This document shows positions 25,084-34,992 of a stretch of DNA of 64,000 nt, one piece after another. The stretch is taken from NCBI GenBank assembly GCA_965267435.1, contig OZ253960.1, forward strand, positions 6,386,001-6,450,000, written 5' to 3'. The notes beneath the pieces are model-generated. The model saw only the letters and a list, made by a program, of their open reading frames with translations. It was not told the origin of the DNA and did not search any database. Source of the stretch: JAWPMT01 sp965267435 (lineage in GTDB: Bacteria > Bacteroidota > Bacteroidia > Cytophagales > Cyclobacteriaceae). A program made the position numbers and the translations under genes. Numbering within the stretch: position 1 is the first letter of the stretch; the number at the start of each line of letters is the position of its first letter.

Positions 25084-25482
25084 CTACCTCTTCTCTTGCG
25101 AGGCAAGCCCGGCCACGGCCTCGTCGATGGCTCTTTCGATCTCGTCCATCTCAAAGGGCTTCGTAAAAAAACGCTGAATGGTTTCGCCTTTCAGGGCCTC
25201 ATCTATCTCATCGTTGTAGTCGAAACCTGTCAAAATGAAATAGATGATGTTCTCATATTTCTGCTTGGCTTTCTGGATGAATTCGACACCGTTCATCTTC
25301 GGCATCCGCATGTCACTGATGACCACAACTATCTCGTCATGGTGTGCATCCAGTTTTTCTAGCCCATCGATTCCGGATGTGGCAGTGTAGACAGTGTACT
25401 TGTCCTTGAAGTTCACATGGAATAAGAACAGGTTGGCCTCCTCATCGTCCACATAAAGGATGTTGACATCTTTCTTATCCAT
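25084..25482 (-). CDS. Single-domain response regulator
   Basis: 132 residues, only a receiver domain. The acidic pair is in LYVDDEEAN, the phospho-acceptor Asp in VVISDMRMPKMNG, Thr in FILTGFDYNDEI and Lys in FFTKPFEMDEI. With no output domain it must act through protein contact or as a phosphate sink. The gene starts five bases after the large histidine kinase gene, so the two form an operon and almost certainly a signalling pair. Confidence 0.92.
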   Translation of the reverse strand: MDKKDVNILYVDDEEANLFLFHVNFKDKYTVYTATSGIDGLEKLDAHHDEIVVVISDMRMPKMNGVEFIQKAKQKYENIIYFILTGFDYNDEIDEALKGETIQRFFTKPFEMDEIERAIDEAVAGLASQEKR

Positions 25483-25487
25483 AGGGT

Positions 25488-28034
25488 TTACAGGTTGCGG
25501 GGTAGCATCACTGCGAACTCCGTTCCTTCATTTACTTCTGAGTTCACTTCGATGAGTCCCTTGTGCTCTTCAATAATAGAATAAGTTATGGATAAACCCA
25601 AACCTGTTCCGGTGCCCGGGGGTTTTGTTGTGAAGAACGGATCGCTGATCTTGTGAAGGTGCTCCTCACTGATGCCTACACCGGAATCTTTGATGCTGAT
25701 GGAGATCAATTTTTCTGCAGCCAGGGTGGTGATCACGATGGTACCTTCCCCCTCGATCGCCTGCTGGGCGTTTGAAAGTAGATTGAGAAATGCCTGGTGT
25801 AATTTACCTTCGTTCCCCTTGAGCGTAGCGGGGTTCTTGGTGTAGTTGCGCGTCACCTCCACGGTATGCTTCAGTTTGCTACTCAGAATTGTTAGACAGT
25901 TGTCGAGGATATCATTGACGTCGCAGATCTCCATCTGAGAGGATCCCTGGTGACTGAAGTGACTTAGGCTCTTCACGATGTTCGATGCCCGTACGACACC
26001 TTCTTCGATCACCTCAAAATAGGACTCGAAGTCATTGTTCATGTGGCCATTGAAGTTGAGCTCCTTTTTCAGGGCATGAACACCATTCTTGATGAAGTTC
26101 AATGGATTGTTGATCTCGTGTCCGATGCCCGCGCTAAGGACCCCGAGGGAAGCCATTTTCTCGGATTGGATCAATTGATTTTGGGCCTGTTTCAGGTTTT
26201 GGATTGTTCGCTCCAGGGCGGTATTCGATACTTGGAGTTGCTCGTTGGCCTCTTCAAGTTTCTGGGTGCGCTCACCAACAATCTCTTCCAGGTTACGGGT
26301 GTATTTCTCCAGCGCCTGCTGTGACTTTCGCAATTCCGTAATGTCTTCGACAAACATCGAGGTACCTACAATCTCGCCGTCTGCGTAAATAGGGCTATAA
26401 TTGAACAGGAGGTAGATGGAGCCCCCATCACCTGAAGGATACTCCATCGTCTCCTTCACTTTTTCTCCTGCCAGCGCCTTGTCATGCATTTTTTCAATCT
26501 TATCGGCTACTTCCTGGTTCTTCATTGCACCGAGCACATGCATGCCCTCATACAGATCGATATCGTCCGTCTGTTTTGCGTACAGTGCAAATGAGTGGTT
26601 GAATTCTACCAGGTGTTTGTTGATGTCAAAGAGACCAATGATGCTATTAGTACTTTCAAACAGCGCTTTCAGGTTGGCGTCTCTGTGTCTTAGCTTCTTT
26701 TCATACTCCTTCTGTTCAGACACGTCATTGCCAAACCAGACGGATTCAATGAATTCTTCACCTTTGCTGTATTGGGTCACGGACCTCCAGGCCACTGTTC
26801 TGTATTCCCCCTCTTTGGTGCGCAACTGCATCTCAACGAAAGGCACAGTATTGGAACGTATTCTTCTTTTGATGATCGATATCTCCTGCTCCGTAAGCTC
26901 CGGAGCCAGAAGGGTAAACCACTTCTTGCCAATGATCTCGTCTCTGGAGTATCCCGTCAGGCGCTCAGCCGCCACATTGAGAAACGTGCAATAGCCGTGC
27001 TGATTGATACCAACGATGGGAGAGGGTGTCACGTCGATCACCTTATTTGAATAGTCCCTTTCGGTCTGGATCTGGCTGACGTATGTGATTTCTTTTTTCA
27101 ACGAGGCTCGATAGGCCAGTCCAATGAAGCCTACAAGCGTCAGGAATGAGATGAGGATCAAACGGAAGTCGTTCCAAAATTCCTCTAATAGGATGGCATG
27201 ATCCACGGTAATGATCAAATCGTGCTGCAGAAAGTCCAGAGACGATCGAATACCTATGCACCGTTCACCAGTCAGTTGGTTGGTGCCTGTAAAATGGGTG
27301 AAATTCTCTTCCCGTCGAGTCTCTGTGAAGTTGGAGTAGATGTCTGCTGACGCATGCAGTATACTGTCATATTGGGATGAATCGAGGGGATGGTAAAGCT
27401 GGGTGGAGTTGAATTGATTGTTGATCAGATGGAAGTGATACCGAGGGTTCAGGCGAAATTCCTTTAGGTGGTTGATCATGTTTTCGTAAGGAATGGCCGA
27501 AGTGTTGATGGCCACGAGTGTCCCGTCTGAGTCACGGATCGGCATCCTAATGGGAATGATCCAGTCGGACACTGTCTCGAAGTGGTAGGCTTCTCCGACC
27601 ACCAATCCTTTGGCTTTCTTTGCCTCCAGAAATGATCGTCGCGTCTTTGGATTTTTTAAGAGATTTGGAACACGCCTGGAGGAGCTATTGGTGCTGAATG
27701 TCACGATATTGCCAAGGGTATCGACGTATCCGAAAGCAAAGAACTCGTCATAAGTCTCAAGGGCCTGTGTGAGATAGGCTTCTCTCCGCTCTTCCATATC
27801 AGGTCCGGTGATCGCGTGAACGCCCAATCCGACACTTAAGAGTCCCGTCTCCCTTTGCTCGAACGTGTGTTCATAGAATCCCACCAGAAGAGAGGCGGTA
27901 TTCTTCAAATCCACGAGTCTATCCTCTTCGGTCTCTAACCATATCCAGTAACTAGCACCTAGTGTGAATAAGGTGAGGCAAACGAAGATCGTGTAAAAAA
28001 TTATAGCGAGTAAAGAAGAATGCTTCTTCTGCAT
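25488..28034 (-). CDS. Membrane sensor histidine kinase with extracytoplasmic domain and two PAS domains
   Basis: 848 residues. A membrane helix (8-32), a periplasmic sensor of about 255 residues with a double-Cache-like order (FFAFGYVDTLGNIV near 98, GLVVGEAYHFETVSDWIIPI near 143), and a second helix (about 290-310). Two PAS domains follow (about 325-440 and 450-570), the first with GYSRDEIIGKKWF. A long coiled coil (570-625) leads to the phospho-acceptor His639 in LSAGIGHEINNPLNFI and an ATPase domain with DSGVGI, DPFFTTKPPGTGTGLGLS. It autophosphorylates in response to an external ligand. The single-domain receiver 5 bases downstream is its likely partner. The ligand is unknown. Confidence 0.92.
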   Translation of the reverse strand: MQKKHSSLLAIIFYTIFVCLTLFTLGASYWIWLETEEDRLVDLKNTASLLVGFYEHTFEQRETGLLSVGLGVHAITGPDMEERREAYLTQALETYDEFFAFGYVDTLGNIVTFSTNSSSRRVPNLLKNPKTRRSFLEAKKAKGLVVGEAYHFETVSDWIIPIRMPIRDSDGTLVAINTSAIPYENMINHLKEFRLNPRYHFHLINNQFNSTQLYHPLDSSQYDSILHASADIYSNFTETRREENFTHFTGTNQLTGERCIGIRSSLDFLQHDLIITVDHAILLEEFWNDFRLILISFLTLVGFIGLAYRASLKKEITYVSQIQTERDYSNKVIDVTPSPIVGINQHGYCTFLNVAAERLTGYSRDEIIGKKWFTLLAPELTEQEISIIKRRIRSNTVPFVEMQLRTKEGEYRTVAWRSVTQYSKGEEFIESVWFGNDVSEQKEYEKKLRHRDANLKALFESTNSIIGLFDINKHLVEFNHSFALYAKQTDDIDLYEGMHVLGAMKNQEVADKIEKMHDKALAGEKVKETMEYPSGDGGSIYLLFNYSPIYADGEIVGTSMFVEDITELRKSQQALEKYTRNLEEIVGERTQKLEEANEQLQVSNTALERTIQNLKQAQNQLIQSEKMASLGVLSAGIGHEINNPLNFIKNGVHALKKELNFNGHMNNDFESYFEVIEEGVVRASNIVKSLSHFSHQGSSQMEICDVNDILDNCLTILSSKLKHTVEVTRNYTKNPATLKGNEGKLHQAFLNLLSNAQQAIEGEGTIVITTLAAEKLISISIKDSGVGISEEHLHKISDPFFTTKPPGTGTGLGLSITYSIIEEHKGLIEVNSEVNEGTEFAVMLPRNL

Positions 28035-28216
28035 ATAATCGTGTGAATAGCTGATTCAGGGCCTTATGCACGAAAATACACGAAACAACAATATTTTCCG
28101 GCGATTGGTAAAGGTATTACGAACAACTGCGGAATGACATTGGAAAATAACGGCCCATGGCCGCGAGTCGATCGGTCAGAAGTCGACCGTTCCGGACATA
28201 TAAAAAGTGGTTGAAG

Positions 28217-29518
28217 CTACTTCATGGGGTTGTACATATAGCCCAGCGTCGAACTCACCATCGCTTTCATGCCAGTGATCATTCCAGCGTCATCCACGTA
28301 GAAATCAGGTGTGTGGTGTGGCGCAGCATCCTTGGGGTTTGCACCGTCGGGGCATCCACCGATGAAAAAGAAGAAACCAGGTACTTCCATGGAATAAAAA
28401 GCGAAGTCCTCCGCACCCGTTACAGCTTTTCTGAGCAGAACGTTTTCCTTGCCTATGGCCCGCTCGATGTGTGGAACAAGCGACGTCGTCAGGTTGGGAT
28501 CATTGTACGTGACTGGCACTCCTTTGTCGATTTGCAGATCGACCGTTGCGCCCATGCTTTCTCCGATATTGGTCGCGACGCGTTGAAAATCTGCGTGCAG
28601 CTTGTCCTGCATCGCGGGATCCAGCGTGCGAATGGTTCCGATCATTTCTACTTCTTCCGGGATGATGTTGTTGCGAACTCCCCCACGGATGAGACCTACG
28701 GAGATAACGGCTGCCTCCTTGGTGAGTTCTGTCTGTCGACTGATGATGGTCTGGATGCCATTGATGATTTGTGCCGAGGTTACTATTGGGTCGATCCCCG
28801 ACCACGGCGCTGAACCATGAGACTGCTTGCCCTGCACTTTCATCACCCAGCGGTCTGCGGCTGCAAGAGTACCCCCCGGCTTATAGCCAACCATGCCTAC
28901 CGGGGTTTGCGAATTGATGTGGAGCCCGATCATCACGTCGACGTCAGGGCTTTTGAGCACACCCTCCTCAACCATCAACTTGGCTCCACCTTCTTCTCCA
29001 GGAGGTGCACCCTCCTCAGCCGGTTGGAATACGAATTTGACAGTGCCTTTTAGATCGCTCTTCATCGTACTGAGCACCTCTGCTACCCCCATGAGAATAG
29101 CTACGTGGGTGTCGTGGCCGCATGCATGCATGACACCCGTCTCAATGTCGTTGTAGGATGCGGTTACCTTCGAAGCCCAGGGGAGGTCGACTCTCTCTGT
29201 GACGGGCAGGGCGTCCATGTCAGCTCGCAGGGCAACTACCGGTCCATCCTGACCTCCTTTGAGGATACCCACAACACCGGTTTTGGCAACACCTGTCTGC
29301 ACTTCCAGTCCGAGGGACTCGAGGTGCTGAGCCACCTTCTCCGCGGTCTTGAATTCCCGGTTGGACAGTTCAGGGTTTTCGTGAATATCATGTCGCCACT
29401 CGATGACTTTCGCTTCTGTTTTTGAGATGAGATCGTCGGCTTTCGAAAGGACTTTTTTGGGTTGGGCAGCCAAGATCAGTGTAGCCGCCAACAGGAGACA
29501 AGTAAGGGTATATTTCAT
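28217..29518 (-). CDS. Secreted M20-family amidohydrolase (N-acyl amino acid hydrolase type)
   Basis: 433 residues from ATG 29518, chosen because a signal peptide (MKYTLTCLLLAATLILAAQ) starts there; the ATG at 29536 adds six residues. The M20D pattern is present: WRHDIHENPELSNRE near 41, ALRADMDALPV near 97, HACGHDTHVAILMG at 131-144, PAEEG, and a dimerisation domain with KVQGKQSHGSAPW; GAEDFAFY near the end. The family hydrolyses N-acyl or indole-acetyl amino acids; substrates here are unknown. The last gene of a minus-strand set of envelope hydrolases. Confidence 0.92.
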   Translation of the reverse strand: MKYTLTCLLLAATLILAAQPKKVLSKADDLISKTEAKVIEWRHDIHENPELSNREFKTAEKVAQHLESLGLEVQTGVAKTGVVGILKGGQDGPVVALRADMDALPVTERVDLPWASKVTASYNDIETGVMHACGHDTHVAILMGVAEVLSTMKSDLKGTVKFVFQPAEEGAPPGEEGGAKLMVEEGVLKSPDVDVMIGLHINSQTPVGMVGYKPGGTLAAADRWVMKVQGKQSHGSAPWSGIDPIVTSAQIINGIQTIISRQTELTKEAAVISVGLIRGGVRNNIIPEEVEMIGTIRTLDPAMQDKLHADFQRVATNIGESMGATVDLQIDKGVPVTYNDPNLTTSLVPHIERAIGKENVLLRKAVTGAEDFAFYSMEVPGFFFFIGGCPDGANPKDAAPHHTPDFYVDDAGMITGMKAMVSSTLGYMYNPMK

Positions 29519-29605
29519 AAGTAGTATAGATTCCAACCTGAAATCTAGCGAAAAAATATCGAGAAGGAGGTTGGCCTATTTGGTTACTTCTGACTCAGTC
29601 CGGCG

Positions 29606-30499
29606 TCAGGAGCGACTCTGAGCAGCAATGAACTCAATGATTTGACTAAGATGCCTTCCTTGCGGATCCACGAGGTCGAAAAAGTAACTCCTGTGTGTTT
29701 CATCAGGAAGATAATGGAAAGAGATATTGGCGTCCTCAGTCCCATTGGCGGCCTCTTCGAATACCTTGGTGTAATCGGTCGTTTCACTCTCGGCGATGAC
29801 GAGCATAGGCACTGCGGATGAGCCTAGCCACGTCGTTACCGAGGCATCTTTTAAATCCTCCATTGAATCGCCAAATACTCCCTTGACATGGGCGTCGGCG
29901 AACTCCTTGCCCCGATAGGTCTTGTGCGACTCATAATAATCGATCATGTCATAGGCGCCTGCCAGCGGGATGGCCGCTTTGACATCGGCCAGTTTTCTGC
30001 CCTTGGCGGCGAGATACCTTTCGTCCAGGACCAACAGCGCTGAGAGATGTCCACCAGCCGAATACCCGCTCACGAACAAGTTGCTCTGATCATATCCGTA
30101 CTTCTGGGCGTGCTTGTATAGAAAGTCAAAAGCCATGGCCACGTCCTCAATATGGGCAGGATGCTCAACGCCTCCAATCTTGGGTGGGTTGGCCCAGGTG
30201 GCAGGACTGAGCCTGTAGCTCATGGCAGCAACAGCGACACCATTTTCGGCGAAGCGCCTCGCCAGTTCTTCTTCGCCCTTGCGGTCTCCAAATGCCCATG
30301 CACCTCCATGTATCCAAAGCAGCAGGGGTGGGTGGTCGATGGCTACAGGGAGATAGAGGTCAAGCTTATGTTTCTTATCGTCGGAGTCGGGACCGTCATT
30401 GTAGACAATGTCCTCAATTACCTCAATATCCATAGATGGCTTCTGGGCCTGGCAACCCAATACACCGAATAGAAGCAGGAGGACAACGAATTTATTCAT
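29606..30499 (-). CDS. Alpha/beta-hydrolase lipoprotein (carboxylesterase type)
   Basis: 297 residues with a lipoprotein signal (lipobox GVLGC, Cys16). The BD-FAE/hormone-sensitive-lipase-like order is seen: LDLYLP, the oxyanion motif IHGGAWAFGD at 63-72, nucleophile Ser147 in VSGYSAGGH, and a late His in DETHRSYF. Related proteins cleave esters on sugars or small acyl esters. It overlaps the end of the DUF885 gene by eight bases, so it is translated from the same message. Tethered to a membrane facing the periplasm or outside. Confidence 0.88.
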   Translation of the reverse strand: MNKFVVLLLLFGVLGCQAQKPSMDIEVIEDIVYNDGPDSDDKKHKLDLYLPVAIDHPPLLLWIHGGAWAFGDRKGEEELARRFAENGVAVAAMSYRLSPATWANPPKIGGVEHPAHIEDVAMAFDFLYKHAQKYGYDQSNLFVSGYSAGGHLSALLVLDERYLAAKGRKLADVKAAIPLAGAYDMIDYYESHKTYRGKEFADAHVKGVFGDSMEDLKDASVTTWLGSSAVPMLVIAESETTDYTKVFEEAANGTEDANISFHYLPDETHRSYFFDLVDPQGRHLSQIIEFIAAQSRS

Positions 30500-31763
30500 A
30501 GTTGGAGGCTGTTCGGGTACTTATGATTTTGGGGATCAAAGACACTGGTACGGAACTTTCGGAAAGCACGGCCGTATGGAAGTCCTTGTGCGAAAAAGTG
30601 TCTCCTTGCGCTTTCATTTGGACGGCGCGTGCCTCCAAAATTTCCTTTGCCCCGATCTTGTAGGTAAGCACTTGAGCGGGCCATCGCCGCATTCTTTTGA
30701 TTTCCCTCCTGCCGATATCATCAAGGGCGGAGATGTATTTGCGCCACTCAGACAGTGCTTCTTCATCTGTCCAGCCATTATGGTTGATGCCGACATCCAG
30801 GATCAACCTCACTGAGCGGATCAGGTCCCATTCCATTTGACTGTAGCGGTCTGCATCTGTAGGGTAGAGGCCCAGGCCGTGCGCGATCTCTTCAACATAG
30901 GCCGCCCATCCTTCGCGGAATCCGCTGTAGCTCATGCCCTCACGATATTTCGGCACCTCACTTTCCCCTTCGTAATTGAGTTGGAAGTGGTGCCCGGGAT
31001 TGGCCTCATGCAGGTAGAGCCATGGAATTTGACTCAGGTCAAAGGCCTTATCAAACAGGTTGTAGGCCAGACGATTGCTCCCGTAGTAGCCCGGTACCTG
31101 TGCGAGTGCTTCGTTGGTGCCGCGCTCAAAGCGGATGTCTGGCAGACCCCTAAAGTCAGGAAAATAGGTGGCCATAGACTTAGAAAGTGATTGATCATAT
31201 TGACGGAATGCCTCTTCGATGACTGAGGGCTCCTTCGTAAATCGCGAGCTGTCGATGGGGAATTTCAATTTCTTCATGGCCTGCCGGATACGACGTGCTT
31301 CGTTGATGCCGTAGCGTTGAATGCCCTGAGGACTCATCATGGAGCTGGTCCAGTGCTGAACGAGGTAGTCGTACCATTGCCGCCCTAGTGGCTGATGAAA
31401 TATGCCCGCATCTGACAATTCGATCCCTGAGGGCGATTGATCCAGAAGATCCAGCTGCTTTAGGTGGAGAAGAGACTCATAATGAAGGATGGAATACTCC
31501 AGCTGATTGCGTGTAGTCAGATTGGATACGTCGATCTTATTGAGCTTACTTTGAACGTCGGAGAAGAACTCGCGCTGCTGATCTCGGTCCTTTGTATCGA
31601 GGATGTCCCCGACAAACTGGACATAGCTCAGTGTCAAGGTGGGCAAATCGAGGTTTTGAAAATCCTTTTCCCAGAGTTCCTTCACCTCATCGAGCAGGCG
31701 ATCACCTCCGGATTGACCCAAGGCCGTGGTACTGCACAGCACAAGCAATACAATCATAGCCAT
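30492..31763 (-). CDS. Secreted DUF885 protein (putative metallopeptidase)
   Basis: 423 residues from ATG 31763, chosen because the signal peptide (ending ALGQ) begins there; it leaves a 10-base gap to the FG-GAP gene. The DUF885 zinc motif HEANPGHHFQ is at 252-261, with SGFREGWAAYVEE later and YKIGAKEI near the C-terminus. At 423 residues it is shorter than the usual 560-600-residue members. The family is related to HExxH-type metallopeptidases, but substrates are mostly unknown. Overlaps the esterase gene by eight bases. Confidence 0.85.
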   Translation of the reverse strand: MAMIVLLVLCSTTALGQSGGDRLLDEVKELWEKDFQNLDLPTLTLSYVQFVGDILDTKDRDQQREFFSDVQSKLNKIDVSNLTTRNQLEYSILHYESLLHLKQLDLLDQSPSGIELSDAGIFHQPLGRQWYDYLVQHWTSSMMSPQGIQRYGINEARRIRQAMKKLKFPIDSSRFTKEPSVIEEAFRQYDQSLSKSMATYFPDFRGLPDIRFERGTNEALAQVPGYYGSNRLAYNLFDKAFDLSQIPWLYLHEANPGHHFQLNYEGESEVPKYREGMSYSGFREGWAAYVEEIAHGLGLYPTDADRYSQMEWDLIRSVRLILDVGINHNGWTDEEALSEWRKYISALDDIGRREIKRMRRWPAQVLTYKIGAKEILEARAVQMKAQGDTFSHKDFHTAVLSESSVPVSLIPKIISTRTASNYE

Positions 31764-31773
31764 TGTTGCAGTC

Positions 31774-32958
31774 TTATTTATCACTTGCAAAAAGCAGGAT
31801 ATCGTCACCTCGGAAGGAGCAGATGTACAGGTCGTTCTTGCCATCACCGTTGAAATCAGCAGTTTGAAAATCAAACGGATAACAATTCATAGAGGGAAAG
31901 AACTTATTTGAGTGGTCATGGAAATGCCCGACTCCATCATTAGTCAGTACCATCATTTGCAATCCATTCCAGCGGTTACCACAAACCAAGTCGAGGTCGC
32001 CATCCTGATCGATATCAATCAGGTCGCTATCCACGGTGCGAAGCGGGCTGCGAGGCAGATGACTGTCGGTGACTTCCACATATACGCCGGTACCATCATT
32101 GAGAAGGAGGCGATTTTGAGGGTTGCCAAAGCCTCCGAAATCCACATTTGAGAAGACGATATCGAGGTCTCCATCTCCATCCACATCACCGAGATCAGCA
32201 TCTCTAGTTTGGTCCTTCAGACGAGGGAGTGCCGCTTCGGCCTCTTCGAAGAAGCCCTTCCCATCATTGAGAAGAATGCGATTGTAAGTCTCGTTGCCCT
32301 CAAGTAAGTCCAGGTCCCCATCTCCATCCACATCACCCAACTCCAGGTCCTGGGTGGTGTATCCGTTGACAGGGAGCCGATCCACAGCTTGCCGGAATCG
32401 ACTCCCGTCATTGATCAGAACTACATTTTGCCCGGCATTGCCGATGATAAGGTCTTTCAGTCCATCGCCGTTCAGATCTGTTGCCTCTACTGCATTGGAG
32501 ATGCCTGTAGTGGGTAACACGTCCTTTCTGCTCTTGAAAATTGCCTGCCCGGTGTTTTCGTAATACTCATTGGTCTCGTCGTCCTCGCTGACAAAGACAA
32601 TGTCTAGATCGCCGTCGTTGTCGAAGTCCGCCACAGCCATATCTTCTGAGTCATGCGATGACTCGGGGAACCCACGATTTGATTCATCCACGAGGCGACC
32701 GGTACCGTCATTGATGAGCAATACATTTCGTCGAAATTCTACGGCAATGATCATGTCAGGATCTCCATCCTGATCTATATCTATGGCCTGACCATCCATC
32801 GAATTGTAACCCAGGTTTCGGCTTTGCAGCATTTGGGAGCTGACATCCGTGAAAGGTAGATCCTCGCTGCTGGCATTTTTTGAGTAAAATGCGGTGATGA
32901 TAACGATCATCACTGCGAGGGCAAGGCCCCCGAGCAATTTGCGATAAGAGGTGGTCAT
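31774..32958 (-). CDS. FG-GAP/VCBS-type calcium-binding beta-propeller
   Basis: 394 residues. An N-terminal signal anchor (about 9-27) is followed by seven repeats, each with a calcium-loop such as DIDQDGDPD, DFDNDGDLD, DLNGDGLKD, DVDGDGDLD (twice), DIDQDGDLD and DFNGDGKND. Seven repeats fit a seven-bladed integrin-alpha-like propeller. Such proteins bind polysaccharide or protein ligands on the cell surface. First gene of the envelope operon that continues with DUF885, the esterase and, after a further gap, the M20 hydrolase. Divergent from the LytS/LytTR pair. Confidence 0.88.
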   Translation of the reverse strand: MTTSYRKLLGGLALAVMIVIITAFYSKNASSEDLPFTDVSSQMLQSRNLGYNSMDGQAIDIDQDGDPDMIIAVEFRRNVLLINDGTGRLVDESNRGFPESSHDSEDMAVADFDNDGDLDIVFVSEDDETNEYYENTGQAIFKSRKDVLPTTGISNAVEATDLNGDGLKDLIIGNAGQNVVLINDGSRFRQAVDRLPVNGYTTQDLELGDVDGDGDLDLLEGNETYNRILLNDGKGFFEEAEAALPRLKDQTRDADLGDVDGDGDLDIVFSNVDFGGFGNPQNRLLLNDGTGVYVEVTDSHLPRSPLRTVDSDLIDIDQDGDLDLVCGNRWNGLQMMVLTNDGVGHFHDHSNKFFPSMNCYPFDFQTADFNGDGKNDLYICSFRGDDILLFASDK

Positions 32959-33068
32959 GCCGTGATTTTACGGGCCTTCATGCGGTGGAGAGGAGGACAT
33001 GTGGTAATCGGCAATTTTTGTTGCGAGTTGTCAAATAAGGTGATTCTCATCGTTTTCGGAATGCTTTT

Positions 33069-34226
33069 GTGGCTGACAGTACCCTCCAGGCCACGCAGGC
33101 CTCTCGTTCAGTGCAATGGCCATTGAAGCTTATTCGCTACATTCGTTTTGTGAATTCCTGGGGGAGATCTTTACCATTTTCATTCACTTATGTACTGCTT
33201 ATTACGACAGGTTTTTGCCTACTTGTCATTTTGCAGTCCAGCCTGATTGTGGATGGTCAGGTGGAGCTCAATTTGAATCGCATCCTGATCTTTGTGATCA
33301 ATTATTTCCTCTGGGCTTTCACTGTACCTTTCATTTACACGACGGTCATCCCACGCTTGCAACAGGTGTCATGGGAGAATATCGTCGTCGTACTCTTGTG
33401 GGGTACCCTGCTGAGTTTCCTGAATCTGGTCATCTCCAATGCGCTATTCTTTCTGCTGCGATGGAGCTTGGGACCATTTGACTGGCAGACAGGTTTAGTG
33501 CAGTTTGAGGCGATTGTCCTTCGGGCGTGGTCCAGCCGCTATGTAGATTTTCTGGTTGTTTTGGGTATTTTGAAATTGGTAGCGTTTGCCCGAGACTACA
33601 GCGGCGAGCGGCTAAAGAATGTGGAACTCCAAAAGAATCTAACTGAGGCGCGTTTGCAGGGGTTGTTGATGCAGCTTAATCCACATTTCCTATTCAATGC
33701 TCTGCATGCGACGCAGACGTTGATTGGGGTAGATGACAAAAAGGCCCGATCCATGGTCAACCGCATTAGTGAGCTCATGCGACATATGCTTGCCCGAAAG
33801 GACCGGCAGTTTGTGCCATTTGAGGAGGAGCTCTCCTATATCAGGACCTATCTGGCTGTGGAGCAGGAACGGTTTCACGATAGGCTGACTATTAATTATG
33901 ATATAGAGGAGGACACTCTGCAGCGGCAAGTGCTCAACTTGATGCTGCAACCGGTCGTCGAGAATGCCATAAAGCATGGGATTTCATTACTTGAAGGTCC
34001 CGGAACTATCACTATCACGGCCACTGATGGCGAGAGTGGATGGTCAGTTGCAGTGGAGAATACATTCAATATTGAAGGGGAGCGCACAATGCCATCATTT
34101 GGCATAGGTCTGACCAACCTGGAGCAGCGACTAAGAACCGCTTACCAGGATGCTGCCCACTTGGAGACCAGTCTTCGTGATGGCCAGTTTTCTACAACAA
34201 TCACTTTACCATTAGCTCATGAATAG
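33069..34226 (+). CDS. LytS-type membrane sensor histidine kinase
   Basis: 385 residues from a GTG at 33069 (no in-frame ATG nearby fits the membrane topology). Four membrane helices in the first 175 residues (VLLITTGFCLLVIL, ILIFVINYFLWAF, VVLLWGTLLSFLNLV, FLVVLGILKLVAF), a coiled coil, then the kinase core: phospho-histidine in QLNPHFLFNALHATQTLI, N-box VVENAIKHGIS, and a GIGLTNLEQRL glycine motif. No periplasmic domain of any size, so it probably senses the membrane itself or an internal partner. Overlaps the LytTR gene by eight bases. Confidence 0.92.
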   Translation: MADSTLQATQASRSVQWPLKLIRYIRFVNSWGRSLPFSFTYVLLITTGFCLLVILQSSLIVDGQVELNLNRILIFVINYFLWAFTVPFIYTTVIPRLQQVSWENIVVVLLWGTLLSFLNLVISNALFFLLRWSLGPFDWQTGLVQFEAIVLRAWSSRYVDFLVVLGILKLVAFARDYSGERLKNVELQKNLTEARLQGLLMQLNPHFLFNALHATQTLIGVDDKKARSMVNRISELMRHMLARKDRQFVPFEEELSYIRTYLAVEQERFHDRLTINYDIEEDTLQRQVLNLMLQPVVENAIKHGISLLEGPGTITITATDGESGWSVAVENTFNIEGERTMPSFGIGLTNLEQRLRTAYQDAAHLETSLRDGQFSTTITLPLAHE

Positions 34227-34992
34227 GTTTCGAACCATTATCGTAGATGACGAGCCCCACGCCAGAAACTATCTCCGCGGCTTATTGGAAGAAGATGATG
34301 AGATCGAGATCAAAGCAGAGCTCAAAAATGGGCGGGAGGCCATCGGCTATCTGCAAAAGGAGCCAGTAGACATCATGTTTTTGGACATCCAGATGCCTGG
34401 TGTCAGTGGTATGGATGTGATACAACACTTACCCGCTGACCCTCCCGAAGTGATCTTCACCACAGCCTTTGATCAGTATGCGGTGGAGGCCTTTGAGCAT
34501 CAGGCACTGGACTATCTGCTCAAACCCTTTAGCGACGAACGACTTTTTGCCTCACTGGATCGGGCGAAAGAACGGTTTCGTCTTAAGGAGCGCTCGGGTT
34601 TGGGATCACAGCTCGTCAGTTTCTACGAAGAGTACCAACGACGGTCCTCGCCACATCTGACGGAGGTCACTATCAAGGAAAAGGGGCTTGAGCGCACGAT
34701 AGTTATGGCAGATGTTCTTTACATCGAGGCCAGTTCTGTATACGCCTTACTGCATACCCAAGCTGAAAGTACCCTGTACCGCATGACGCTGCACGAATTG
34801 GAACGACAACTCGACCCTTACTCATTTGTGAGGATCCATCGATCACTCATTGTCAATGGTCGTCACATCGATCGCTACAAATACCTAAGCAACAATCGGT
34901 TCGATATCTACATGAGCAATGGCAAGTGCCTGACATCGAGCAGATCATACAAGCAGGCTATCCAAAATTTTCTCTCTCAACAGCAATCCTAG
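34219..34992 (+). CDS. LytTR-family response regulator
   Basis: 257 residues. Receiver domain with VDDEPHARN, phospho-acceptor Asp in IMFLDIQMPGVSG and Lys in YLLKPFSDERL; LytTR DNA-binding domain from about 150 with VTIKEKGLERTIV, VLYIEASSVYALLHT, LERQLDPYSFVRIHRSLIV and a C-terminal SRSYKQAIQNFL. Translationally coupled to the LytS-type kinase. The adjacent divergent envelope operon (31774-28217) is a possible target, though no binding site is identified. Confidence 0.92.
   Translation: MNRFRTIIVDDEPHARNYLRGLLEEDDEIEIKAELKNGREAIGYLQKEPVDIMFLDIQMPGVSGMDVIQHLPADPPEVIFTTAFDQYAVEAFEHQALDYLLKPFSDERLFASLDRAKERFRLKERSGLGSQLVSFYEEYQRRSSPHLTEVTIKEKGLERTIVMADVLYIEASSVYALLHTQAESTLYRMTLHELERQLDPYSFVRIHRSLIVNGRHIDRYKYLSNNRFDIYMSNGKCLTSSRSYKQAIQNFLSQQQS

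Noticed and set aside
31774..32958. Possible CRTAC1-type or hydrolase annotation for the FG-GAP protein
   Set aside because: Only the seven calcium-loop repeats can be supported; no catalytic domain is present.
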